64,000 nucleotides of DNA from Cytophagales bacterium UBA2561. Its GTDB lineage: Bacteria > Bacteroidota > Bacteroidia > Cytophagales > Thermoflexibacteraceae. The stretch covers positions 620,001 through 684,000 of the forward strand of contig DDLX01000028.1 of assembly GCA_002340355.1 (NCBI GenBank), given 5' to 3'. The position numbers were made by a program, and so were the translations under genes. Each line of letters begins with the position of its first letter. The first letter of the stretch is position 1. Shown piece after piece: positions 52,240 to 60,333 of this stretch. Under the pieces are notes generated by a model. The model had not been told where the DNA came from and searched no databases. It saw nothing but the letters and a program-made list of their open reading frames with translations.

Positions 52240-52673
52240 AGTTTATTTCAAATTCACGCACAATATGTTTTCAGATTCATTTTGCCACAAATATCTATAA
52301 CGAACAATTTGTGGGTATTTGTTGGTAAACGCAAAATCTGCAATCAGATTATATTTATGGAGAGTAGGAGATGGATTTTTTTTAGCAGCCTTTTGCACTT
52401 ATCTTTGTCTTTTTTAGCTATTTTGAATCTATTTTTCAGAATTTTGCCCTTATAAAGGAGCTTTTAAAACATTGATTAAAATACTCTTGGCACTATTTTT
52501 TGCCTTTAGGTCATCATTTTATATCCCTAAAATTCGTTTACCAATTACGTCTCCATAAGAAAAATTGATAAGATAAAGTTCCGCTCCAAGTATTTAACTT
52601 GGTAGAAAATTCATAGAAGTCCAAATGAAAATTTGGGAGAAATACAGACAAAGCGCACACAACTAAAACACTT
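52240..52673. other. Divergent intergenic region, 434 bases
   Basis: This lies between the giant surface-protein gene (minus) and the NUDIX gene (plus). A TATCTTTG box at 52400-52407 (plus) resembles a -7 element but lies far from the NUDIX start. No ORF, RNA or strong hairpin is supported. Confidence 0.45.
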
Positions 52674-53351
52674 ATGAAAATTTATACCGAAGAAATTTTA
52701 TTACACATCCTCAAAAAAAATAAAACACCCCAAGGTGTTGGAATTCGTCTGAAAGTGCAATCTGCAGATGAAATTATTGATATTTATGAGAAAATCAAAA
52801 GCCACCAAATACGTGGCGTATCTGCCTATTACTTTGAACCTACAAATTATAAAAAAGTTACAGTTGCTTTCAAAAAACATTTCCAAATCATACAAGCAGG
52901 TGGAGGAATTGTTCAAAAAGAAAATAAAATTCTATTTATTAAACGACTTGGAAAGTGGGATCTTCCTAAAGGAAAATTAGAAAAAGGAGAAACTAAAGCA
53001 CAGGGGGCTATTCGAGAAGTCGAAGAAGAATGTAATGTTCAAGTTGAAATCATCCAAAAAATAGGCAAAACTTGGCATACTTTTTCCAGAGCAGGAAAAA
53101 ACCGCTTAAAATGTACCCATTGGTACGCCATGAACTGCTTGGATGATCATCAAATGAAGCCCCAAACTCAGGAAGCTATCGAACAGGTAGCCTGGTTTTC
53201 AAGGGATGAGTTAAATACAGCATTTACCAATACCTATGAAACTATCCGATATATTTACCAAAAATATGAGCGAAATAAAAAAGGAAAACAAAACTTTGAC
53301 AATAAGGCTGTGAAAACACAGCCAATGACGATTTTAACATTACTAAAATAA
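52674..53351 (+). CDS. NUDIX hydrolase
   Basis: The 225-residue protein has an N-terminal region of about 75 residues not typical of NUDIX. The catalytic domain starts at QAGGGIVQKENKILFIKRLG. The NUDIX box is complete: GKLEKGETKAQGAIREVEEE followed by C (GxxxxxExxxxxxxREUxEE, about 100-120). Substrate is unknown; relatives hydrolyse nucleoside diphosphate derivatives. The last ~12 residues are encoded across a GGCTGTG/CACAGCC hairpin (53306-53323) that also occurs at 18773, so the C-terminus KAVKTQPMT may be a repeat insertion. It ends convergent to the ribosomal-protein operon. Confidence 0.9.
   Translation: MKIYTEEILLHILKKNKTPQGVGIRLKVQSADEIIDIYEKIKSHQIRGVSAYYFEPTNYKKVTVAFKKHFQIIQAGGGIVQKENKILFIKRLGKWDLPKGKLEKGETKAQGAIREVEEECNVQVEIIQKIGKTWHTFSRAGKNRLKCTHWYAMNCLDDHQMKPQTQEAIEQVAWFSRDELNTAFTNTYETIRYIYQKYERNKKGKQNFDNKAVKTQPMTILTLLK
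53306..53323. repeat. Hairpin GGCTGTG-AAAA-CACAGCC inside the NUDIX gene
   Basis: Seven-base arms are identical to the hairpin at 18773-18790. This one lies within coding sequence and spans six codons. Confidence 0.6.
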
Positions 53352-53399
53352 ACCGTAAAAAGGTTTATGAGAATGAGTTGTCAAAGTTCAATGTTCTAC

Positions 53400-53552
53400 C
53401 TACTTTTTGAGTAATGCTTTTACCTCTGATTCAGGAACGATATCTTCTTTGAAGATATAAGCTCCTGTTTTGGGAGAGCGTACCGCTCGAATCACCTTGG
53501 CATATTTCTCAGCATCTTTACTCTTGAGGGTTGCTACTACTTTCTTAGCCAT
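53400..53552 (-). CDS. DUF4295 small ribosome-associated protein
   Basis: The 50-codon minus-strand frame from ATG 53550-53552 reads AKKVVATLKSKDAEKYAKVI, then RAVRSPKTGAYIFKEDIV. This is the DUF4295 family found only in Bacteroidota, right behind rpmG. To my knowledge it was described as an additional large-subunit protein of this phylum, bL38; I state that from memory and with caution. The gene is basic, two bases downstream of rpmG, and in the operon rpmB-rpmG-DUF4295. Confidence 0.9.
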   Translation of the reverse strand: MAKKVVATLKSKDAEKYAKVIRAVRSPKTGAYIFKEDIVPESEVKALLKK

Positions 53553-53554
53553 GA

Positions 53555-53743
53555 TTATTTAATTTCCTTGTGAACAGTATATTTTTTCAAGATGGGATTG
53601 TACTTTCGTCTTTCTAGACGCTCAGGTGTGTTCTTACGATTTTTGGTCGTAATATAACGGGAAGTCCCAGGCACTCCCGAAGCCTTATGTTCAGTACATT
53701 CTAAAATGACCTGAATACGGTTTCCTTTTCCTTTTTTTGCCAT
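53555..53743 (-). CDS. rpmG: 50S ribosomal protein L33 (bL33)
   Basis: The 62-residue basic protein reads GKGNRIQVILECTEHKASGV, PGTSRYITTKNRKNTPERLE, RRKYNPILKKYTVHKEIK. One Cys remains, so the zinc-binding set of some L33 forms is incomplete, as is normal for the zinc-free type. It lies in the operon between rpmB and the DUF4295 gene, 68 bases after rpmB. Confidence 0.97.
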   Translation of the reverse strand: MAKKGKGNRIQVILECTEHKASGVPGTSRYITTKNRKNTPERLERRKYNPILKKYTVHKEIK

Positions 53744-53811
53744 TTTTTAACAACAATTTTAAAGTCTCATAATATAAGTAAGAGACTTGTAATAATTTGG
53801 TTAAGAATAAA

Positions 53812-54039
53812 TTAGAAACTTTTGCCTGACTCCTTTAAGACAGTACTAATTCCTTTTTTATTAATAGTACGAAGCACTTTCGTACAGACACGAAGCGTAA
53901 TCCATCGGTCTTCTTCAGGAATATAAAAACGCTTTTTGTGCAAGTTAGGCTTAAACTTTCGCTTTGTCTTATTTTGAGCGTGCGAAACATTATTCCCTAC
54001 ACGTGTCCGTTTCCCTGATATATCACAAACTTTTGCCAT
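53812..54039 (-). CDS. rpmB: 50S ribosomal protein L28 (bL28)
   Basis: The 75-residue protein reads AKVCDISGKRTRVGNNVSHA, NKTKRKFKPNLHKKRFYIPE and LRVCTKVLRTINKKGISTVL. This is the standard bL28 sequence pattern. It is the first gene of the operon; a perfect Bacteroidota promoter lies 30-60 bases before the ATG. Confidence 0.98.
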   Translation of the reverse strand: MAKVCDISGKRTRVGNNVSHAQNKTKRKFKPNLHKKRFYIPEEDRWITLRVCTKVLRTINKKGISTVLKESGKSF

Positions 54040-54068
54040 GATTTATATTCGATTTTCTAAATGAAGCG

Positions 54069-54099
54069 CAAAGGTAATGATTTGACTAAAAAAAACAAA
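54069..54099 (-). promoter_or_regulatory. Consensus promoter of rpmB operon
   Basis: On the minus strand TTTG (54096-54099), exactly 19 bases, then TACCTTTG (54069-54076) match the consensus TTTG-N19-TAnnTTTG without mismatch. The expected start of transcription is about 20-25 bases before the rpmB ATG. Confidence 0.8.
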
Positions 54100-54150
54100 A
54101 TGAATTTTTTAGAAATAATTCCTAAAAATCCATATTTGAAAGATCGCTTT

Positions 54151-54723
54151 TTATTTAATTACGCCTCTTTTTTGTAATTCAAAGAAACACTTAGCACATG
54201 CCTTCACATCAACAAAAGCATCGTGAGCCTCTTCGAAATCAACGCCAAATAATTTGATATGCAACTCGGATAGACGAGGCCATTTAATTTTACCTCTTTT
54301 ATAAATACCACAATAATCCGTTGAGGTGAGCATCGTACAGATTTGAGCTTTTTTAAAGAAATTATTAGGAGTTTGAGTACGCAAAAATTCTGCACCTACG
54401 ATTTTCTCATCAAAATTCATATTATGTGCCACCAAAATCTGGTTTTGATCAATTGCTTCAGCAAACTTAGTCAGCACTTTTCTCAAAGGCTCTCCCTCAG
54501 CAATGGCTTTTTCTGTACTAATTTTATGGACAGCTTCGGCTTCTTTTGGAATGGTGAATCCTTCTGGTTTAATGATATAATTTCGGCTATCTAGTTGATT
54601 ACCAGATTTATCATAAACCAACCATGCAATTTGTACAAGACGGGGCCAATTGTCTAAGTCCGATAAAGGAGCTTTCCATTTTAGAGGCAAACCAGTCGTT
54701 TCGGTGTCAAAAAAAAGATACAT
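54151..54723 (-). CDS. DnaQ-like 3'-5' exonuclease
   Basis: The DEDDh exonuclease core is complete: YLFFDTETTGLP (Asp and Glu of motif I), VAHNMNFDEKIVGAE (motif II) and EEAHDAFVDVKACAKCF (motif III with His and Asp). It gives 190 residues from the ATG at 54721-54723. A longer open frame to 54864 exists, but it would overlap the next gene and put a TACCTTTG promoter-like box (54755-54762) inside coding sequence, so I prefer the short start. It may act in repair or trimming; it is not linked to a polymerase gene here. Confidence 0.88.
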   Translation of the reverse strand: MYLFFDTETTGLPLKWKAPLSDLDNWPRLVQIAWLVYDKSGNQLDSRNYIIKPEGFTIPKEAEAVHKISTEKAIAEGEPLRKVLTKFAEAIDQNQILVAHNMNFDEKIVGAEFLRTQTPNNFFKKAQICTMLTSTDYCGIYKRGKIKWPRLSELHIKLFGVDFEEAHDAFVDVKACAKCFFELQKRGVIK

Positions 54724-54802
54724 AATACAGTTTTGTATTTTTAGAGAATTCGGGCAAAGGTAAGAAAAAGAAACCAATTTAATCCTATTTACTTCATGAA
54801 GA

Positions 54803-56773
54803 TTAAAGTTCAATTCCAATGAACAAAATGTCATCTCGTTGTTCACTATTACCTTTATGCTCAAGTAAAGTTTTTTTGATGTACTTTTTTTGTGTTTTTA
54901 ACGGATAATTTACAACTTCTTTTAATAGTTCTTTTATTCTTCTACGGGTAAAACTTTCACGCTGGGGATTGCTTTGGTCAGGGTAACCATCCGAGTAAAA
55001 ATAAAATTTACTTCCATTATCCGCAGGTAAAACTTTAGTTTCAAAGGCTCTATTATGGGCAAGTCTTTTAGTACCTCCAATCGATTTACGTGTGCCTTTA
55101 GTAAAGCCTAGCTCTCCATGTTGATGAAAGTGTAAATCAATTTTTGCTCCTGCAAATAACACATTATCAGTAGAAATAACTAAGACTCCAATATCCATTC
55201 CATCTGTATTTTCGGTAGTTTCTTGTTGTAAAATAGTAATAATTTGCTGGTTCAACTCCATCAAAATTTGACTTGGTTCTACAATATGAGAAAGCCGAAT
55301 AATTCTATCTAAAATAGCACTACCTATCATTGTCATTAAAGCACCTGCTACACCATGTCCTGTACAGTCAGCTAAAGCCAAAATTGTTTTATCACCCTGT
55401 TGTTCTACCCACCAAAAATCTCCTGAAACTGTATCTTTTGGCATTGAAAACACAAAATAATCTTCGAAAAAAGTAGTCATTTTATGCTCAGTAGGTAAGA
55501 TAGCTTTTTGTACCCAATGGGCTGCCTGAATACTTTGTGATACTTTGTAGTTTATTTCTTCTAGTTTTTTATTTTTTCTTGTGAGATTATCTGACTGTAC
55601 TGAAAGTTCTTCCTGAGTTTGTTGTAGTTCTTCATTCTGACTAATTATCTCATTTTTTTGATATTGAATCCTTTCATTTTTATTTGCTAGTTGTCTATTA
55701 ATTTGAACACTTCTACGCCATGCTAAAAACACAATAACACCAACTAATAATAATAATAATCCAATTGCAATTCCATACTGTCGTTCTCGTTTAGTTTGTT
55801 CAAGGGCTAATTTTTGCTGAGCAATTTGAACATTTTTTTCATGTACCTCATGCAAAACTTCCATTTGTGTTAATTGACGTGAATGCTCTAAACTGACTAA
55901 GCTATCTTTTAATTCAATCACAAGTTTTTGATATTCAGATGTTTTCTCAAAATCTTGTTGTTGCTGAAAAAGTTTAACCCAACTTTCATAAACTTCCAAT
56001 ACACGAAGTGGATTTTTTGCATTTTGGGCTATAGTAAGAGATTGTGAATAATATTGGTGCGCTTGATCAAATTTCTCCTGTTGTGTCAATACATCCCCAA
56101 TATTATCTAATATAGCAGCACTCATATCATCATGTTCCATTTGAGTGCTAATCAAAAGTGCTTTTTCATAAAACAACATTGCCTCAGTAAGCTGATCCAT
56201 TTGGGAATACGACAGACCAATTAAGTTTAAAGCATATAAAATATTTTTTTCATCTGAATTTTTTTCGGCACCTTCTAATGACTTCTGTGCATAAAAGAGA
56301 GCTTTTGGAGAATCTCGTATCAATAAATACGCAATTGACCATTCTTGATAAGCTCGACTCACTACTGTTTGATTTTTCACTTGAGATTGTAGAGCAATAA
56401 CACGTTGGCTATTTTCTATGATTTTGTCTATTAATTCTTGACGGCGATAAACAGTAGACAATAAATTAAGACTTTCGGCAATGCCATCAGGATATTTTTG
56501 TTCCTCATAATATGATAGGGCTTCAAAATGTAACTTTACGGCATTTTCATACTGCCCCAGTTGTGTATAAGCCTCTCCCATCAAATTTTTAATGCGAAAA
56601 GAACGTTTTTTATCTTGATATTTATGCAAGATTTCTTGACTAAACCGAAGTGCGGAATCAGGACGGTTAGAAATATAAGACTTAATTTGAGCTATCTCAT
56701 TCTCAAAAGACTGTCCCCAAATTTGTCCCCAATGAAACACAACAAAAAAGAATATCCAACAACACCTATACAT
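54803..56773 (-). CDS. TPR protein with SpoIIE-type phosphatase domain
   Basis: The 656-residue protein has a signal peptide (CCWIFFFVVFHWGQIWGQ). An extracytoplasmic TPR region follows (about 55-290; FRIKNLMGEAYTQLGQYENA, LNLIGLSYSQMDQLTEAMLF). One membrane helix comes next (YGIAIGLLLLLVGVIVFLAW, about 333-352). A coiled coil (about 360-420) leads to a cytoplasmic SpoIIE/PP2C-like phosphatase (about 440-656) with DTVSGDFWWVEQ and ALADCTGHGVAGALMTMIG. This is a common Bacteroidota layout: it senses outside and dephosphorylates an anti-sigma or STAS-type partner inside. The SpoIIAA/STAS-like protein at 34837 could be such a partner, but that is only a guess. Confidence 0.9.
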   Translation of the reverse strand: MYRCCWIFFFVVFHWGQIWGQSFENEIAQIKSYISNRPDSALRFSQEILHKYQDKKRSFRIKNLMGEAYTQLGQYENAVKLHFEALSYYEEQKYPDGIAESLNLLSTVYRRQELIDKIIENSQRVIALQSQVKNQTVVSRAYQEWSIAYLLIRDSPKALFYAQKSLEGAEKNSDEKNILYALNLIGLSYSQMDQLTEAMLFYEKALLISTQMEHDDMSAAILDNIGDVLTQQEKFDQAHQYYSQSLTIAQNAKNPLRVLEVYESWVKLFQQQQDFEKTSEYQKLVIELKDSLVSLEHSRQLTQMEVLHEVHEKNVQIAQQKLALEQTKRERQYGIAIGLLLLLVGVIVFLAWRRSVQINRQLANKNERIQYQKNEIISQNEELQQTQEELSVQSDNLTRKNKKLEEINYKVSQSIQAAHWVQKAILPTEHKMTTFFEDYFVFSMPKDTVSGDFWWVEQQGDKTILALADCTGHGVAGALMTMIGSAILDRIIRLSHIVEPSQILMELNQQIITILQQETTENTDGMDIGVLVISTDNVLFAGAKIDLHFHQHGELGFTKGTRKSIGGTKRLAHNRAFETKVLPADNGSKFYFYSDGYPDQSNPQRESFTRRRIKELLKEVVNYPLKTQKKYIKKTLLEHKGNSEQRDDILFIGIEL

Positions 56774-57012
56774 CTGAGTTTTTTGCTTAAATTTTATCCT
56801 TGTGTACTGAGAAGTCAGTATCGTTTTTTTAGTAAATCATAGTAACAGAAGATCGTTTGGTTGGTTTTGTGTAAAATTTCATTATAATTTGCTCTTTTTT
56901 TGTCTGAATTAATAAAAACCCCTGACAATTGCTAGAAGAGCAAAATTACAACGGTTTTTTTTAGTTTTGTACCTCTAAATTTAAAATTAACAAATCAAAC
57001 TGAAAAATAATA

Positions 57013-57090
57013 ATGGAATATTATGGTATTTGGGGTACAGTTTACATTTTAGTTATTGTCGGAAATTTTTTATACCAAAAGCTAAAATAA
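57013..57090 (+). CDS. Putative 25-residue membrane micropeptide
   Basis: ATG 57013 to TAA 57088 encodes MEYYGIWGTVYILVIVGNFL followed by YQKLK. It is a single hydrophobic helix with a basic C-terminal tail, as in small membrane proteins. A TAGTTTTG box (56962-56969) resembles a -7 element about 45 bases upstream; the -33 element is poor. The next gene, an FtsX-like permease, starts 130 bases downstream on the same strand. It is too short for sequence statistics, so this call is tentative. Confidence 0.35.
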   Translation: MEYYGIWGTVYILVIVGNFLYQKLK

Positions 57091-57220
57091 ATCCTATAAA
57101 ACTATTTTCTTAAAGTTAAGAAGAATCAAATGTTAGGTAACAAAACAAATAAACTCAATTATCTACAAACCTATTTATTTTACTCTTAATTCATATTACT
57201 TAAATACTTGATACTTTTTA

Positions 57221-58372
57221 ATGTTTCATTTACTCGAATATGCCCTTCTTTCTTTGTGGAGACGGCGCACTAAGTCATTGATGCTCAGTATAATTCATGC
57301 TCTTGTTATTGGATTTTACGCATCAGTAGTGTTTTTCACGGCTTCCCTCAAAGAAGAGACTTTAACTGTTTTGGAGGATATTCCCGAACTTTGGGTTCAG
57401 AAAATTCAAGGCGGAAGATTAATTCCCCTGAAAACCAATATTTTAGACTCAATGAAAACTTATCGAGGAATCGAGTCAGTCAAAGGGCGAATTTGGGGAT
57501 ATACTTTCGATGCTCCATCTGGTGGCGTTTTTACAATCTGGGGAATTGATTCAGCATTTTCAGATTTAAAATTGGTACAAACCGATTTTGAAGGAAAATT
57601 AAAAGAAAATCAAGCATTGGTTGGTAGAGGAATTTTACAAACTCGAAACTTACAAATTGGTGATTATCTGACTATTACCGAAACGGAGGAAGAAATTCAA
57701 AGTTTTGAAATTGTAGGTACATTTGTTGCTCAGGCAGATTTATTGACACATGATTTAATTATTTTATCCGAAAAATCGGCTCGAAATTTAATCGGATTAG
57801 ACTCTACAGAAATTATGGATATCGCTATTCGCATTCGTAATACTGATGAAACAGATAATATTGGGCGTAAAATTGATGAACGCTTTCCACTTTTTCGAGT
57901 CGTTACAAAACAACAATTACGCTCTACCTATGAAACCCTATTTGGTTGGCGTGGAGGAATTTTTGTCTATGGTTCAATGACCGCCATTTTTGCTTTTTTA
58001 ATTCTGGTTTGGGAACGAACCGCAGGCTTAACTGATGATGAACGGAAAGAAATTGGAATTTTAAAGGGTATTGGTTGGGATATTTCTGATATTTTAAAAA
58101 TGAAACTCTTCGAAGCCTCTGCCATTTCTATGACTGCCACCTTAACAGGAATTTTATTGGCATATGGACATATTTTTTTATTAGATGCTCCTTTACTCAA
58201 ACCATTTTTAGTAGGTTGGTCAGTGCTTTATCCTGCTTTCGATTTGTATCCTATCGTAAAAATTGGAGATGTATTAACTATTTTTTCACTTTCAATTATT
58301 CCCTATTTGACCGCTACATTAATTCCTGCTTGGAGGAGTGCGATTACTGACCCCGCAGAAAGTATGAGATAA
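57221..58372 (+). CDS. FtsX/MacB-type ABC transporter permease
   Basis: The 383-residue protein has four membrane helices in the FtsX pattern. One is near the N-terminus (SLMLSIIHALVIGFYASVVF, about 19-38). The MacB-like periplasmic domain follows (about 40-240; LVGRGILQTRNLQIGDYLTI). Three C-terminal helices contain the coupling stretch ERTAGLTDDERKEIGILKGI, then GWDISDILKMKLFEA, and the end is PAWRSAITDPAESMR. No ATPase gene is next to it, so its partner is encoded elsewhere. It is the only real gene between the SpoIIE protein and the LytTR pair, apart from the possible micropeptide. Confidence 0.88.
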   Translation: MFHLLEYALLSLWRRRTKSLMLSIIHALVIGFYASVVFFTASLKEETLTVLEDIPELWVQKIQGGRLIPLKTNILDSMKTYRGIESVKGRIWGYTFDAPSGGVFTIWGIDSAFSDLKLVQTDFEGKLKENQALVGRGILQTRNLQIGDYLTITETEEEIQSFEIVGTFVAQADLLTHDLIILSEKSARNLIGLDSTEIMDIAIRIRNTDETDNIGRKIDERFPLFRVVTKQQLRSTYETLFGWRGGIFVYGSMTAIFAFLILVWERTAGLTDDERKEIGILKGIGWDISDILKMKLFEASAISMTATLTGILLAYGHIFLLDAPLLKPFLVGWSVLYPAFDLYPIVKIGDVLTIFSLSIIPYLTATLIPAWRSAITDPAESMR

Positions 58373-58443
58373 GAGGAATACAATATGATAATTTCAAAAA
58401 TATTTGAGAACCTTGTCATTCATTAAACAAAGCCAATCGAAAA

Positions 58444-59139
58444 TCAATTTGCTAAATATTGTTGTAAAAACTCTTTTTTGAAAGCCCGACCAATGGGAAT
58501 AGATGTATCGTTTATCACAATTTTACTTCCCATAACTTTCTGAATATTCGTAATATTGATAATATAAGAACGATGTACTCGACAAAATAAATGAGCGGGT
58601 AATTTTTCTAACCATTCTTTCAAAGAATATGAAAATAAATAATTGATTTTACCACAAACTTTCGTGTAATCATTATCTGCTTTGATATAATCAATTTCTT
58701 GAAAAATCAACTTAATATACTGATGTCCTTCTTTTACCAAGAGCGATTCAGTAGTTGAACTTGCTTGGTTTCTAAGCAAAGTTAAGATTTTATCTGCCTT
58801 TTCGACTGCTTGCATGAAACGATCAAAAGAATATGGTTTTAATAAGTAATCTACTACATCAAATTCATAGCCTTTGAGGGCATAATCCGAAAAAGCAGTA
58901 GTCAGAATAATCTGAGGACGAGGTGTTAAAGGAATAAATTCCATAAAATCTAAACCTGAAATCTTAGGCAAATGAATATCTAAGAAAATTAAATCTATGA
59001 CATTGGTTTTCAAAAAACGTGAAGCTTGTAGGGCATCAATAAATGTTCCTTCCAATTGTAATAATCCCGAATCAGTGATATAGCGTTTCAAGATACGCTG
59101 GGCAGGAATTTGATCTTCAATAATAATACATTTAATCAT
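58444..59139 (-). CDS. LytTR-family response regulator
   Basis: The 231-residue protein has an N-terminal receiver domain: KCIIIEDQIPAQRILKRYI, with phosphoacceptor Asp54 in DLIFLDIHLPKISG and Lys in VDYLLKPYSFDRF. A C-terminal LytTR DNA-binding domain follows (about 135-231; IDYIKADNDYTKVCG, RVHRSYIINITNI, IPIGRAFKKEFLQQYL). It overlaps the sensor gene by 8 bases, so the two are co-translated. The TonB-dependent receptor operon is divergent from the pair and is a likely target. Confidence 0.95.
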   Translation of the reverse strand: MIKCIIIEDQIPAQRILKRYITDSGLLQLEGTFIDALQASRFLKTNVIDLIFLDIHLPKISGLDFMEFIPLTPRPQIILTTAFSDYALKGYEFDVVDYLLKPYSFDRFMQAVEKADKILTLLRNQASSTTESLLVKEGHQYIKLIFQEIDYIKADNDYTKVCGKINYLFSYSLKEWLEKLPAHLFCRVHRSYIINITNIQKVMGSKIVINDTSIPIGRAFKKEFLQQYLAN

Positions 59140-60139
59140 TTTTTAGGTTTATTTTTAAAGCTACTTTGTACCAATTATCCGAGTTATCAATTTCTAATTT
59201 GTAGTTATCAGGATACAACAATTCTAATCGACTAATGACATTTTTTAAGCCTATGCCTTGATGCAAATGTTGTGTATTGGTTTGAAGTAAAAATGTATTT
59301 TGGCATTCGAAGAAAAGTTGATTTTCTTCAATTTTTGTTTTTATAACAATCTGAATATCATTGATTTGACTGGACAAGCTATGTTTGAACGCATTTTCAA
59401 CAAATACAATCAAAATTAAAGGAGCAATATAATTTTGATAATTCGTATTTTGAATATCTAATTCGACTTTACCCCGCGTTTCCATCTGTAATTTATGTAA
59501 ATTAACATAATGCTTCAGATATTCTAACTCCTTATTAATCAATACAAAATCTTCTCGACAATCATAAATCATATAACGCAAAACGGTCGAAAGTTCTAAA
59601 ATAATTTCAGGAGTTTTCGGAGAGTTTTCAAGAGCATACGCATAAATATTGTTCAAGTTATTAAATAAAAAATGTGGATTCACTTGAGATTTTAAAAACT
59701 GTAATTGATTTTCAATCATTAGTTTTTTGACTTTTTCTAATTCTTGTTCTTTTGCTGTAATATCCCAAGCAAACTTGAACCCTACCAAAATCAAAATTAC
59801 AGGCATCACATCAATCAAAGTATAAAACAGATTAAACTTTGTCCCTCTGGTCATAGGGAAATAAATTTGTTCTAATATGTATTCTTCAATTAATATAACT
59901 ATTAAAATAATAAGCACAATAAAAACAGTAAATTTCCAATATTTTTTTTGGTAATAAAATGGCAAAATACCATAGTTGATAATGGTTGCTCCCACTACAT
60001 AATTACCCAAAAATAAGACTTCGTGCCAATGTAAATGAGGATCAGATTTGTCAAAAGATTGTCCAATAAATAGAATCAAAACTAAACTGATTTGGTAAGC
60101 AATCTCTTTAAAAGGATAGAATTTTGCATTGATTTTCAT
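59132..60139 (-). CDS. LytS-type sensor histidine kinase
   Basis: The 335-residue protein has four membrane helices in the first 125 residues (IAYQISLVLILFIG; VVGATIINYGILPFYY; FTVFIVLIILIVILI; VMPVILILVGFKFAW). A short linker leads to the His_kinase domain with His156 in QFLKSQVNPHFLFNNLNNIY. The ATP-binding part follows (IVFVENAFKHSLSSQIND, HQGIGLKNVISRLELLYPD). It is encoded upstream of, and overlapping, its LytTR regulator. A 194-base gap separates it from the divergent receptor gene. Confidence 0.95.
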   Translation of the reverse strand: MKINAKFYPFKEIAYQISLVLILFIGQSFDKSDPHLHWHEVLFLGNYVVGATIINYGILPFYYQKKYWKFTVFIVLIILIVILIEEYILEQIYFPMTRGTKFNLFYTLIDVMPVILILVGFKFAWDITAKEQELEKVKKLMIENQLQFLKSQVNPHFLFNNLNNIYAYALENSPKTPEIILELSTVLRYMIYDCREDFVLINKELEYLKHYVNLHKLQMETRGKVELDIQNTNYQNYIAPLILIVFVENAFKHSLSSQINDIQIVIKTKIEENQLFFECQNTFLLQTNTQHLHQGIGLKNVISRLELLYPDNYKLEIDNSDNWYKVALKINLKND

Positions 60140-60333
60140 AGTTACAAAACTGCAAATTAATCTGATTTTATCTTTCGAAAAACGCCCAACGGCTTATTTT
60201 TCAAGGTAAGCGACATTCAAAAATGCTAAAATAGTTGTTCATCTTAGATTCTCCGAAACTAAAAGAATTCTTTTGTTCATCCTCTTCATGTCAATTACTT
60301 TTGAGCCATTAATAAACCAAAATTCTAGGTCAA

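Noticed and set aside
54724..54864. Longer N-terminus of the DnaQ-like exonuclease
   Set aside because: It would overlap the next gene by about 60 bases, does not resemble the family, and contains a TACCTTTG promoter-like box.
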